A DNA stretch of 62,374 bases from Phycisphaerales bacterium (GCA_023135165.1 JAGLTS010000019.1:1-62374), one strand, 5' to 3'. Positions 51,207-59,741 are shown, counted from the stretch's first letter. Translations and numbers: made by a program. Notes: generated from the letters alone by a model not told the origin.

Positions 51207-51830
51207 TCAGACGGGTGTGACGTTCAGCGCTGCAGCCACCACATCCTCCGTCGTGCAATCGTCCGGCAGCGAGGGCATGACGTGGCTGACAAGACGCTCG
51301 GCGCGCGACCTCGGCTCGCCGAGCTGCACAAGTACAGCCAGCGCCTCGGCGGTTACTGCCGTGATGGGCACCGCAGCCGATTCGCCGGTGCCGCCGGTCT
51401 CGACGAGATACGCATCCACCTTGCCGTGCAACTCCGCGACGATCGTCTGTGCGGTGCGCTTGCCGATCTCCTTGAGCGTCTGAAGCAGGTCGGTATCCCT
51501 GCGATCAATCGCACGTGCGACCTCGCAGGAGGGGATCGAAAGCGCTCGCAGCGCCTTGCGGTAGCCCACACCTTTGACCGTCGTGAACAACTCAAAGAAC
51601 GCGCGGTCCGTCTCGGAAGCGAACCCGATCAGCCGAGGCAGCAGCGTCGCGCCCTGGCCCTGCGATTCGACGTAGTGCAGTGTGTGAAATGTGATTGTCT
51701 CACCCGTCCTTATTGCGAGACGAGGCGCATCGCAGGCAGGGATGAGAACCCCGTACGCGAACGGGCCGGTATCGACAATCGCGATTCCATCTTCGACGGA
51801 CTCGAGCATTCCAGTCAGGCGAACGTACAT
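51207..51830 (-). CDS. ruvA: Holliday junction DNA helicase subunit RuvA
   Basis: 207 residues. N-terminal OB fold MYVRLTGMLESVEDGIAIVDTGPFAYGVLIP, tetrameric DNA-binding domain with two helix-hairpin-helix motifs (LFTTVKGVGYRKALRALS, LQTLKEIGKRTAQTIVAELHGKV) and a small C-terminal domain that contacts RuvB (about 155-207). The hairpin glycines diverge a little from the usual GVGPKxA/GIGKKTAERI forms. 47 bp downstream on the same strand is manC; ruvB and ruvC are not in the window. Confidence 0.94.
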   Translation of the reverse strand: MYVRLTGMLESVEDGIAIVDTGPFAYGVLIPACDAPRLAIRTGETITFHTLHYVESQGQGATLLPRLIGFASETDRAFFELFTTVKGVGYRKALRALSIPSCEVARAIDRRDTDLLQTLKEIGKRTAQTIVAELHGKVDAYLVETGGTGESAAVPITAVTAEALAVLVQLGEPRSRAERLVSHVMPSLPDDCTTEDVVAAALNVTPV

Positions 51831-51944
51831 GGCGTCATTCTACAGCCCGGGCGCAAGGCAGCGCTTGATAGACCCACACGTCATGTTCATCTCGGATTCA
51901 CGGCGAAAAGACGGACCGGTTGTGGTGTGCCGCCAAGGTCGCGT

Positions 51945-52799
51945 CTACGGGCCCCAGCAACCCCAGTAATCGCGTGCGCCGCTGCCGGTATTGGCGTTCT
52001 CTCGCCCGTTCTCATCCAGCAGTTGCCAGATGCTCAGCATGATGGCTGTGTCCGTCGGACTGCCATCCAGCATCAGCAGGAAGTCGGCGATCTCGCTGTT
52101 GGCGTCGTTGTACCACGACACGCTTCCATCGCGTTTGAGCATGTTGTTGCCATCGACGTGGCTGTAGTCAGCCAGCCGGCGCATCCCATCCGCCACGAGC
52201 GTGACATCCGGCCCGAGTAGATCCCACTGACGCGTCGGCGAATCCGGGTGCAGGATGCGATACTGGTAGTTCGAGTAGATGACCAGAGCGCCCGGATTCA
52301 TCCAACTCTCGCTGTAGCGGCTGAACGGGTGCTCACCGGTGTGGCTCGGGCAGTAGTACACGGCAGGGTCGTCAAGGAACTCCTGATCGTAGAGTCGACC
52401 AAGCCCGTCCCAGTTCTCTGGTATGCCGTCGCCGCAGTGAACCCGTAGCGTCTCAGGCAGGTCATAGACCCATTTCCCGCCCTGGCCTGCAGCGAAGCGC
52501 CCGGAGACCGATTCGGGAAGGAACCCCCTACCAGGGCCGTCCGTCCACATGGTCAGCGCGATGCCGTGCTGCTTGAGGTTCGAGGCGCACGTGATCTTGC
52601 GCGTCGAGTCCCGCATCCTGGCGAGGCTTGGGAGCAGGATGCCCATGAGCAGGGCGATGATCGCGAGGGCGCACAGAAGCTCGATCAGTGTGAATCCCCA
52701 CGCGCCAGCCGACCGCTTCGCGCTGACCGATAGACACGTGGACCGGCAGGCGTGGCCGCTCCTGGCCGACATCCGTGCTGTACCGCATCTGTCCGGCAT
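51945..52799 (-). CDS. prepilin-like (type II secretion pseudopilin-like) protein
   Basis: About 284 residues from ATG 52799; ATG 52772 is an alternative. Prepilin segment GAWGFTLIELLCALAIIALLMGILLPSLARMRDSTRK with Gly-Phe cleavage and Glu+5. The rest (NLKQHGIALTMWTDGPGRGFLPES, VYYCPSHTGEHPFSRY, VTLVADGMRRLADYSHVDGNNMLKRDGSVSWYND) is the planctomycete DUF1559-like pattern, ending in an H-X9-DG-type motif (HVDGNNMLKRDGSVSW). A divergent neighbour of the ECF sigma gene. Role beyond membrane-anchored periplasmic protein unknown. Confidence 0.85.
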   Translation of the reverse strand: MPDRCGTARMSARSGHACRSTCLSVSAKRSAGAWGFTLIELLCALAIIALLMGILLPSLARMRDSTRKITCASNLKQHGIALTMWTDGPGRGFLPESVSGRFAAGQGGKWVYDLPETLRVHCGDGIPENWDGLGRLYDQEFLDDPAVYYCPSHTGEHPFSRYSESWMNPGALVIYSNYQYRILHPDSPTRQWDLLGPDVTLVADGMRRLADYSHVDGNNMLKRDGSVSWYNDANSEIADFLLMLDGSPTDTAIMLSIWQLLDENGRENANTGSGARDYWGCWGP

Positions 52800-52881
52800 C
52801 AGGGCCAGTGTTCTCTCACGCACAATGCAGATAATTGCTCCAGACCTTCCAACTGGAGATTTCCGCACGCTTCCTACACGT

Positions 52882-52912
52882 ATAATACTGCCCTGATGTG
52901 AGCAGTTGGCAA
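52882..52912 (-). promoter_or_regulatory. candidate promoter for the prepilin-like gene
   Basis: Minus-strand TTGCCA (52912-52907) and TATTAT (52887-52882), 19-bp spacer. On the plus strand the same place gives a perfect TATAAT (52881-52886) that could serve the ECF sigma gene, though no good -35 box is seen 17 bp upstream of it. Confidence 0.35.
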
Positions 52913-53058
52913 CAGATTTTGTTGAATTTTCGCGCAACTTGTGCAACCTTTCGCGCCGACGACAGCAGTCGCACCTGACGTAATTCCAGCGTTGGCGACG
53001 ACTTTTACGCATCCGCAGCCGAATCTTGGACGGATAAAGGAGCGATCCACGTCGGATC

Positions 53059-53631
53059 ATGCCGGACTCAGATCAGCCCAATCAGATCAACCCGGAACGA
53101 GCCTTGATGCAACGGGTTGCCAGGCAGGACCCAGGTTCGGTGGAGGAGTTGTACGGGCGTTTCAGCTCGCTTGTCTACAGAATGGCCTATCAGGTCATGC
53201 CCTCGCGGGCTGAAGCAGATGATGCAGTTCAGGAGGTTTTTGTTCGGTTATGGCGGACTGCCGATCGGTTTGACCCAACGCGAGCCACACTCGTCACATG
53301 GGTGATGCTGATCACGAGACGCTATCTCGTCGATCGGCTGCGGCGGATGGGGGCGAGGATTCAGCCCCACGCGTTGGCGGAGGAATATGCCCCTCCGGAT
53401 ACCTCAGAACCGACCGGCGCCGGTCTCGAACAGCGAGAGCAGTACGCATCGCTGATGGACAGCATCGCGGCACTGCCCGAGCTTCAGAGAACGGTCATCG
53501 TTCGAGCGTACCTCGGTGGTCAGACGCTCAGGCAGATCAGCGAGGAGTTGGAGACCCCGCTGGGAACGGTTAAGTCCGCGTTGAGTCGAGCACTCGTCCG
53601 GCTGCGGGAGCAGGTGGCGATAAAGGATTGA
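53059..53631 (+). CDS. ECF-family RNA polymerase sigma factor
   Basis: 190 residues. Region 2 (about 28-95): YGRFSSLVYRMAYQVMPSRAEADDAVQEVFVRLWRTADRFDPTRATLVTWVMLITRRYLVDRLRR, close to the SigK-like ECF group. Region 4 (about 130-185): LPELQRTVIVRAYLGGQTLRQISEELETPLGTVKSALSRALVRLRE. Regions 1 and 3 are missing as expected. The next gene begins 4 bp after the stop and encodes a membrane protein that would hold it inactive. Ribosome site AGGAG is rather far from the ATG. Confidence 0.94.
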   Translation: MPDSDQPNQINPERALMQRVARQDPGSVEELYGRFSSLVYRMAYQVMPSRAEADDAVQEVFVRLWRTADRFDPTRATLVTWVMLITRRYLVDRLRRMGARIQPHALAEEYAPPDTSEPTGAGLEQREQYASLMDSIAALPELQRTVIVRAYLGGQTLRQISEELETPLGTVKSALSRALVRLREQVAIKD

Positions 53632-53635
53632 TGGA

Positions 53636-54514
53636 ATGAGCAATGCACGCGCCACAACCACGATGACGACCGCGGAGCTGCTGCAGCTTGCTGCTGCGGA
53701 TCTGATCGGTCTGCTTGATGAGGCCGAGCGGGCACGCTTCGACGAGGCGTTCGTCGCTGCGGACCCGGCTGTACAGAGCACCATCCGACGCGAGCAGGCG
53801 AGGACGGCCGAGAGCATCCTGGCGACGTTGCCGACCGCCGAGCCGCCGGCCTATCTCAGGGCGCTGGTTCTTGAGCGCGTGCTCGGCAGCGCCGATGGCA
53901 GCGTGGATGGGGACGACCATCCCGACGCAGCCCCCGGCCAAGACCGGAGCGACGCCATGCGTGATGTGATCCCCTTCACCGGCTCGCCCGGCGCAGCCGA
54001 GGATCACTGGAAGGACATACCGACGCGCGGCGTGTCACGGTACTGGCGGGCAGCGAGCTTTATCCTGCTCGGGCTGAGCCTCGCGCTCGGGGCCTTGTAT
54101 CACGACAGCAGGCGGAACCTCTCGCACGTCGTCAATATCTACGAACAAGTCAGCGTCACCACGTTCTTCCAGGATCTGCCGCTGTCCTACCGCAAGGTGC
54201 ATGGCGCCTATGAGACGCTGACGGTCCACTTCGTCAATGACAACGGCATCGGAGTTGACGGCGTGGTGCTCGAGTCGAACGAACGACTGCGAAAGGCGTA
54301 TCTGGCTGTGGACAACGTGCTGATCGAGGATGCTGCGTACGAACTGTACTACGTGCATGGCGACGCTGAGGAATCGGTGCTCGTGCATTCGTTCACGCAT
54401 CATCCCAGGATGGCAGAACCGATCGACCTGGCTGTTGCGCTGCCTGCCGGCGGACGCTGGGAGATCCGCGAAGCGGACAGCGGCGAAGCGGTCCTCATCG
54501 GGACGCTCGCCTGA
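53636..54514 (+). CDS. anti-sigma factor-like membrane protein (RskA-type layout)
   Basis: 292 residues, 4 bp after the sigma gene. N-terminal cytoplasmic part (about 1-130) with LAAADLIGLLDEAERARFDEAF, the helical opening seen in anti-sigma N-termini. One transmembrane helix (about 140-158, ASFILLGLSLALGALY) is followed by a periplasmic domain of about 130 residues (YETLTVHFVNDNGIGVDGVVLESNERLRKAYLAVDNVLIEDAAYELYYVHGDAEESVLVHSF). The zinc HxxxCxxC motif is absent. Assigned as anti-sigma from position and topology, not from a clear family match. Confidence 0.72.
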   Translation: MSNARATTTMTTAELLQLAAADLIGLLDEAERARFDEAFVAADPAVQSTIRREQARTAESILATLPTAEPPAYLRALVLERVLGSADGSVDGDDHPDAAPGQDRSDAMRDVIPFTGSPGAAEDHWKDIPTRGVSRYWRAASFILLGLSLALGALYHDSRRNLSHVVNIYEQVSVTTFFQDLPLSYRKVHGAYETLTVHFVNDNGIGVDGVVLESNERLRKAYLAVDNVLIEDAAYELYYVHGDAEESVLVHSFTHHPRMAEPIDLAVALPAGGRWEIREADSGEAVLIGTLA

Positions 54515-54617
54515 CAGCCGGAATCAGGGGCGGCGCACATCGAACAACTCGCGGAGAACAAGACGCGGCGTGGATGCCTGTTCGCGCGCGGGCACGTGTT
54601 GCACGACGAACGTACAT

Positions 54618-54635
54618 CGGCCCGGGGACGGGCCG
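54618..54635 (+). terminator. weak stem-loop behind the anti-sigma-like gene
   Basis: CGGCCCG-GGGA-CGGGCCG, seven-base arms, no T-run. It lies in the roughly 300-bp gap 54515-54813, which otherwise shows only G-rich words and the terminator of the opposite gene. Confidence 0.3.
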
Positions 54636-54758
54636 GCTCTGTGCTGACGTTGCGCGTGATTTGGCAGCAGACAGAGTCGGGGGGTCGGTGGGGGTCGGCC
54701 TGATGTGCGCGTTTTGCAGTGCGAGCGGATGAGGCGCGGGGCGATGGGCGATCGAAAA

Positions 54759-54786
54759 AAGGCCCCGATCGTGGGATCGGGGCCTT
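54759..54786 (-). terminator. Rho-independent terminator of the dockerin-tailed gene
   Basis: Arms AAGGCCCCGATC (54759-54770) and its complement (54775-54786) around GTGG; on the minus strand the stem runs into TTTTTT. A strong intrinsic terminator 28 bp behind the stop at 54814. Confidence 0.9.
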
Positions 54787-54813
54787 GAAGGCGTAGCGCG
54801 GCACGAGTGCTGC

Positions 54814-56010
54814 TTACGGCACGCAGCCGTAGTCGGCGAGGAGGATGCCCAGGTCAGACTGGTCCGTATCGCCGTCACCGTCGAGGTCGCCTGCCGCGGT
54901 GAGTTCGTATGCAGCGAGGAGGATGCCGAGGTCTGACTGATCGGTATCACCGTCACCGTCAAGGTCGCCGACGCATGGGATTGGGGCGAATGGGATCAGG
55001 CAGAGCGAGTAGTCACCGTAGACGAAGCCCTCCCAGGGGGAACCGTCGCGCACGTAAGATTGGCCGTCCATGCCCTCCCAGGATTCCATCCAGTTGAACC
55101 AGCAGTCCGGGTCGGTACCGGTCTGCGCTTGGATGGAAATCCACCCTTCCTGGAGCGGGCAGCAGAAGCCCAGGTCCACGTCGAATTGGAGCAGCGACAT
55201 CGGCTCGTCGCCCTGGTAGACGTACCCGGTGTCCTCGCCTGTGACGGTGTAGATGCCGGTGCAGACCTGGGTGTCAGGCTCGCCGCCAGCGCCATTCTGG
55301 TAGAAGGCGATCTCGAACGTGACGGGGTTCTCATCGCAGACCCACCACATGTCGGTGAGCATGAAGCCCCAGAAGCGGACGGCGCAGGTGTGGCCTTCCA
55401 TTGAGAAGTTGTCGAAGTGCTTGACGCCGTAGCCGTAGGCATCGACGTCACTAGTGACGGCGTACCAATCGTACTGCTCAGTGACCGGCGGCTGACTGAA
55501 GACGGAGTTCTCCGGGCATCCGAGCGGCTCCGGGCCTTCCTCGATGACAAGTTGGTATTCGCCGCAATCCTCGACCGAGTAGCCCTCGACGGTGAGGTAG
55601 TACGGGCTGTCCGCAGCGGTGAGGTAGACGTTGAACGCGGACAGGCCCATTCCACCAGGGCAGCCGTCGTCGTCATCGAAGGCGAGGTCGTCGCTGCAGA
55701 GCGTCGAGCCGAGCGCCATGATGGTATCGAAGGTCGGGCCTTCACAAAGCGAGAAACGCCAGTATCCGTCGTAGGGGATGGCCACCTCGTATTCGTGGTC
55801 TTCCGCACTGTCCATGTCAGGCAGCCAGCAGTCATCGCCCGCACCGCAGGTGCTGTAGTACGGATTGTCGGGCGAGGTGTACGGCGCGGTGACAAAGAAG
55901 TCCTGCGCGAGTGCCGGCGCCGGCCCGAAGGCTGCGATCGTGAGCGATGCGATCGCGAGGCCCGCCGCAGCCTTGAAAGCGCGGGGTGTGATGTGGCGAC
56001 TGCTGGTCAT
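54814..56010 (-). CDS. secreted protein with Cys-rich body and two dockerin-like C-terminal repeats
   Basis: 398 residues from ATG 56010 with GAGGAGGATTGAG upstream. Signal peptide AFKAAAGLAIASLTIAAFGPAPALA (cut near residue 35). The body has 14 or so Cys residues and an N-terminal block (SAEDHEYEVAIPYDGYWRFSLCEG.TFDTIMALGSTLC..DDLAFDDDDGC) of the PPC-like beta-sandwich kind, then a second domain (about 150-340) of unknown family. The C-terminus carries GDLDGDGDTDQSDLGILLAAYE and GDLDGDGDTDQSDLGILLADYG, nearly the same as the tail at 10941. Such tails bind calcium in dockerins. Exported, function unknown. Confidence 0.82.
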   Translation of the reverse strand: MTSSRHITPRAFKAAAGLAIASLTIAAFGPAPALAQDFFVTAPYTSPDNPYYSTCGAGDDCWLPDMDSAEDHEYEVAIPYDGYWRFSLCEGPTFDTIMALGSTLCSDDLAFDDDDGCPGGMGLSAFNVYLTAADSPYYLTVEGYSVEDCGEYQLVIEEGPEPLGCPENSVFSQPPVTEQYDWYAVTSDVDAYGYGVKHFDNFSMEGHTCAVRFWGFMLTDMWWVCDENPVTFEIAFYQNGAGGEPDTQVCTGIYTVTGEDTGYVYQGDEPMSLLQFDVDLGFCCPLQEGWISIQAQTGTDPDCWFNWMESWEGMDGQSYVRDGSPWEGFVYGDYSLCLIPFAPIPCVGDLDGDGDTDQSDLGILLAAYELTAAGDLDGDGDTDQSDLGILLADYGCVP

Positions 56011-56234
56011 CTCAATCCTCCTCTTCGGCCTGTCAGTGTGCTCCTCGCCGCGCGCAATACCGCCCCACCACCCAGGTGGAGCGGCCCCGGCCGATGCGGA
56101 CGAGGGCAGAGATACATTTCCGTACCGATAGGATGGACCTGATTCGGCTGGCGTCAACCCCCGGCACGGGTGATATCGAGGAATCCCGGCTGCATCCGTG
56201 GCGGATTAGGGCCACCAGGGGGTCTGGGCTGAAA

Positions 56235-56813
56235 CTACCCGCCCCGGCGCTGCGCCTGCTGGATCTCGCGGATGGCGTCGAGCACAGCCGGATCGTCATC
56301 CACACGCGCACGCAGACGGGTCAGTGCCCTCTGGAACTCACCCTTGCCCGCCCAGAGATATGCGATGAGGATGTCGTGGCCGACGTTCCTTCGGCGGTAG
56401 TTCTCGCGGTCCCACACCTCGTGGGCAGCGAAGACGAGCCGATCGGCGGTCTTGTAGTCAGCCTGTTTGTAGGCGTCGGCTGCTGATATGTGCGCCAAGC
56501 CGCCGACGCGCATTCGGAGGAACTCGTTGTCCATGCCGGGCAGCTTGGCATCCCATAACTCCTCAGCGGCCAGCAACACCGCCTCGGCGAAGCGGACGCC
56601 TCCGCCTGCGTCAATCTCGTCCCAGGCGATGTCAATCGCGTCGGAGAGCTTCAGGTCCCCCGCCCGGACGTGACCGGCCAGCGCAGCCGCCGCACCTGGA
56701 ACATCCGTCGCCGCCTGCGTCCGCACGTCGGCCATTCTGTCAGCACACCCAGTCGCGACAACTGCGATGCATAGGGCGAGGAGCATCCCCAACGTTGGCA
56801 TGGGCTGTGTCAT
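56235..56813 (-). CDS. small helical lipoprotein
   Basis: 192 residues. N-terminus MTQPMPTLGMLLALCIAVVATGC with lipobox VATGC. The mature part is almost all alpha-helical with repeats of the type AA..LAGHVRAGDLKLSDAIDIAWDEI and YKQADYKTADRLVFAAHEVWDREN..IAYLWAGKGEFQRALTRLRARVDDD, suggestive of TPR-like helical pairs but without a firm family match. It begins right after the dispersed repeat copy 3 that ends nadE. Confidence 0.78.
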   Translation of the reverse strand: MTQPMPTLGMLLALCIAVVATGCADRMADVRTQAATDVPGAAAALAGHVRAGDLKLSDAIDIAWDEIDAGGGVRFAEAVLLAAEELWDAKLPGMDNEFLRMRVGGLAHISAADAYKQADYKTADRLVFAAHEVWDRENYRRRNVGHDILIAYLWAGKGEFQRALTRLRARVDDDPAVLDAIREIQQAQRRGG

Positions 56814-56832
56814 GTCGAGGTGGGCGCTGTGG

Positions 56833-56905
56833 GTCCGCCAGAGGCGGATTTCGCTGCGCTCAAGGTTGTGTGGGTTGTGGGGTCGAATCGTGGGGGTTGG
56901 GGTTG
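56833..56905 (-). repeat. dispersed palindromic element, copy 3, at the 3' end of nadE
   Basis: On the minus strand: CCCCAACCCCCACG, then ACAACCTTGAGCGCAGCGAA, half-sites ATCCGCC and GGCGGACCCAC. Aligned with copy 2 it matches about 85% over 58 bp. The last residues of NadE (PNPHDSTPQPTQP) and its TGA stop, inside ACCTTGA, come from the element. The element ends about 20 bp before the next gene's ATG. Confidence 0.8.
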
Positions 56906-58569
56906 TAGTTTTGGACGATGGGGAAGCGTCTGCCGAAGCCGAAGGCTTTGCTGGTGACTTTCAGTCCGATCGGCGCCTGTTTGCGCTTGTACTCGTTGCG
57001 GTCGATCATTGTCGTGAACCGCTGGACGATTGCGGGATCAAAGCCTGTCTCTTCGATGATTCGGGAGGCTGACTGCTCCAGTTCCACGTACCGGGCGATG
57101 ATCTCGTCAAGTATTTCGTAGGGGGGGAGTGAGTCGGTGTCCTTCTGATCGGGCTTGAGTTCAGCGGAGGGGGGCTTGCTGATCGTCGATTCAGGGATCG
57201 GCGGCTGCGCGAAGCCGCACGCGGCGTGGTGGTCGTTGATCCAGCGGCAGAGTCGGTAGACCCATGTCTTGGGAACGTCGGAGAGGACGGCAAGCCCGCC
57301 CGCCATGTCGCCGTAGAGCGTGCAGTAGCCGACCGCCATTTCGGACTTGTTGCCGGTGGTGAGCAGGAGCGAGCCGTGCTTATTGGAGAACGCCATGAGC
57401 GTGAGGCCGCGGAGACGTGACTGGACGTTCTCCTCGGTTTCGTCAGGCGCCAGGCCTTGGAAGTGAGGCCAGACCGCCGTCTCGACAGCCAGGTGCATGT
57501 CCTCGATGGCGACGGTGAGGTACTTCAGGCCGAGGCGCTCGGCGAGGTCGGCTGCATCGTCGCGCGAGCCTTGTGAGGAATACCTGCTGGGCATGGAGAC
57601 GCCGAGGATGTTCTCGCCGCCGATCGCCGCCGCCGCAATGACAGCGACGATGGCTGAGTCGATTCCACCGCTCAGGCCGATCACGGCGGACTGGAATCGG
57701 CACTTGCCGCAGTAGTCGCGCACACCGAGCGTCAGGGCGCGGAAGAGCTGAAGTTCATCCGGCGTATCAGGCGGAGCGATCGGTGAGGCATCGAGGTCGA
57801 AGAGGAGAAGGTCCGACTCGAAGCCCTTGGCGCAGGCGATGAGTTCGCCTTGGGCGCTGCTGACGCAACTGTTGCCGGCGAAGATGAGTTCATCCTGCCC
57901 GCCGATCTGATTGACATGCGCGACGGGCGCGCCGCATCGTCGGGCAGCGTCGGCGAGCAGCGCGCGGTGTCGGGCGGGCTTGCCCAGGAAGAACGGGCTT
58001 GCCGAAGGGTTGACGACGAGGTCGCAGTGCTGTGCAGCGAGGTCGGCGACGGGGTCGGTCGGGTATGCGTGGCGGATGTTCACATCCTGAGCTCGCCACA
58101 GATCCTCACAGATCGTCAGCCCGACGCGCCGCTCGGCCACGTCGATCACCACTGTCGCGCTGCCGGAGTCGAAGTAGCGATCCTCGTCGAAGACGTCGTA
58201 GGTCGGCAGCAGGCGCTTGTCGTACCACGACTCGATCACGCCGTCCCGGCAGACCGCGAGGCTGTTGAATACGCCCCGTCCTCGGCCGTTTGGACGCGGG
58301 TCGTCGTCGGTCGCTGCTCGCGGGAGGCCGACGACGGCCGTGATATCCGTGCAAGCCGCGGCGATCTCTTGGGCACGGGCCATGCACTGGGCGACGAACC
58401 CCTCGCGCAGGAGCAGGTCCTTGGGCGGGTAGCCGGGGATCGTCAGTTCCGGAAAGACGACCAGGTCCGCGTGTTCCGTGCGGGCGCGCCGGATCGCCTC
58501 GACGATCAGCGCGGTGTTTGCATGCAGATCACCGATGGTCGGATCGACTTGAGCAAGCGCGATACGCAC
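56860..58569 (-). CDS. nadE: glutamine-hydrolysing NAD+ synthase
   Basis: 569 residues from GTG 58569. Converts nicotinic acid adenine dinucleotide to NAD+. N-terminal nitrilase-type glutaminase domain with triad Glu41 (VVFPELTIPGYPPKDLL), Lys118 (WYDKRLLPTYDVFDEDRYF) and Cys154 (LTICEDLW). Synthetase domain with the ATP pyrophosphatase motif GLSGGIDSAI (SGGIDS 300-305), MPSRYSSQGSRDDA and TTGNKSEMAVGYCTLYGDMAGG. The final dozen residues (NPHDSTPQPTQP) have no family counterpart and are encoded by repeat copy 3. Confidence 0.95.
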   Translation of the reverse strand: MRIALAQVDPTIGDLHANTALIVEAIRRARTEHADLVVFPELTIPGYPPKDLLLREGFVAQCMARAQEIAAACTDITAVVGLPRAATDDDPRPNGRGRGVFNSLAVCRDGVIESWYDKRLLPTYDVFDEDRYFDSGSATVVIDVAERRVGLTICEDLWRAQDVNIRHAYPTDPVADLAAQHCDLVVNPSASPFFLGKPARHRALLADAARRCGAPVAHVNQIGGQDELIFAGNSCVSSAQGELIACAKGFESDLLLFDLDASPIAPPDTPDELQLFRALTLGVRDYCGKCRFQSAVIGLSGGIDSAIVAVIAAAAIGGENILGVSMPSRYSSQGSRDDAADLAERLGLKYLTVAIEDMHLAVETAVWPHFQGLAPDETEENVQSRLRGLTLMAFSNKHGSLLLTTGNKSEMAVGYCTLYGDMAGGLAVLSDVPKTWVYRLCRWINDHHAACGFAQPPIPESTISKPPSAELKPDQKDTDSLPPYEILDEIIARYVELEQSASRIIEETGFDPAIVQRFTTMIDRNEYKRKQAPIGLKVTSKAFGFGRRFPIVQNYNPNPHDSTPQPTQP

Positions 58570-58642
58570 AACTGGTGATGATAGGAGAACCGGCGACGCC
58601 GAGCACCGGCGAGGCGTTGGTTCGCTGGTCGGAGGTCCAACT

Positions 58643-58706
58643 CGCTCCGCTGCGCGTCGCGGCTAAACGAGATGATCGCGGTTTAGCCGCGACCCAAAGG
58701 GGAGCG
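58643..58706. repeat. 64-nt REP-like hairpin between nadE and the response regulator gene
   Basis: Perfect 13-bp arms GTCGCGGCTAAAC (58656-58668) and GTTTAGCCGCGAC (58681-58693) with a 12-base loop. Outside them is a symmetrical 7/7 internal loop (GCTGCGC against CCAAAGG) and a second stem CGCTCC (58643-58648)/GGAGCG (58701-58706). No T-tract. Layout like a REP/BIME unit; only this one copy is in the window. Confidence 0.6.
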
Positions 58707-58735
58707 CGTTGAACGGCACACAGTCCGCGCGCGAC

Positions 58736-58761
58736 AGGCCCGCCTGTGGCGAGGCGGGCCT
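58736..58761 (-). terminator. stem-loop behind the HTH-REC gene
   Basis: Ten-base arms AGGCCCGCCT and AGGCGGGCCT with a six-base loop, 50 bp behind the stop at 58811. It lacks a U-tract. Next to it are two direct TGGGGGGACG words (58761-58780). Confidence 0.45.
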
Positions 58762-58810
58762 GGGGGGACGTGGGGGGACGATGTTTCTCAGATGTGTCTC
58801 TCAGATCCGA

Positions 58811-59389
58811 TCAGTACACCAGAGCGCTGACCTTCTCGATCTCGTCCACGACTTGCCGCACGCTGAAGGGCTTCTTGAGGAAGCTGTCAAAGCCCTGACC
58901 TCGCAATTGACCCGCCTGACCTTCGGTGAGCTTGCCGCTCATGGCGATGATCCGCGTGAATTGCAGGTCTTCATTGTCCCGGACCAAGTCACAGATCGCC
59001 TTGCCGTCGCCGTCGCCGATGTGCAGGTCGAGCAGCATCACGTGCGGCCGGAACTTCTCGCAGGCGACGCCCGCCTCGAAGACGCTGCTCGCGGTCTGCA
59101 CCTCGTAGCTGGTCTGCTCGGTGAGCAGTTGCTTGAGCGTGTCGACGACCTCGGTCTCGTCATCGACGACAAGGATGCGCGTGTTGCCGCTGGTCAGCCC
59201 ATCAAGCGGGATGCTGTGGGCCTTCATGAAGCGGATCAGCGAGTTAACCGGAATCCGCCGATCCTTGGACCCCGGAATCCGATAACCTCGCAGCGCGCCG
59301 GAATCGAACCACTTGCTTACAGTCCGCGGCGCGACGTTGCAGATCTTGGCGACCTCGCCGGTTGTCAAAACATCTTTCTCTCGACGCAT
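58811..59389 (-). CDS. HTH-REC response regulator (excisionase-type HTH first, receiver second)
   Basis: 192 residues. Residues 6-60: helix-turn-helix of the MerR/excisionase kind (LTTGEVAKICNVAPRTVSKWFDSGALRGYRIPGSKDRRIP). Residues 70-190: receiver domain with Asp76/Asp77 (RILVVDDE), phospho-acceptor Asp121 (HVMLLDLHIGDGDG), Ser151 and Lys172 (FLKKPFS). The DNA-binding part precedes the receiver, the reverse of most response regulators. No histidine kinase is adjacent. Phosphorylation-dependent DNA binding is inferred. Confidence 0.9.
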   Translation of the reverse strand: MRREKDVLTTGEVAKICNVAPRTVSKWFDSGALRGYRIPGSKDRRIPVNSLIRFMKAHSIPLDGLTSGNTRILVVDDETEVVDTLKQLLTEQTSYEVQTASSVFEAGVACEKFRPHVMLLDLHIGDGDGKAICDLVRDNEDLQFTRIIAMSGKLTEGQAGQLRGQGFDSFLKKPFSVRQVVDEIEKVSALVY

Positions 59390-59741
59390 GGCAAACCTTC
59401 ATCTTCTTCAGATTTGCGAACTAAAGACCATCCCTCCCGGGATCCACATGCTGAGGTATGCATCGGCCCGCAGCGCGAGGCGGTCCACCGCAAAGGGCGT
59501 GTGAGCAAGCAATTGCTGCAAGCTCCCAGGCGCGTTATCGGCAGCGTTCGGTAACTTCAGCGTTCATGCGGCCGCGTGTGACCTCCCCCGGTTGGGCGGT
59601 CCGTCTGGCGCGGGTGCGTAAACCGTGTGGTTCGCTGCGTCGGGTGCGTAAGACACGTACACGAGCGTCGATATGACGCGCCGAGCCGGGCTGCCATGCA
59701 GCCACAGGCCGCGTTGCGCGGCGACACCACCGCTGATCCCG
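59390..59741. other. intergenic region with CGGGTGCGTAA direct repeats
   Basis: Divergent intergenic space of the HTH-REC and HEAT genes. Two identical 11-mers CGGGTGCGTAA start at 59611 and 59641, 30 bp apart, which is nearly three helical turns. No coding sequence recognised. Confidence 0.4.
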
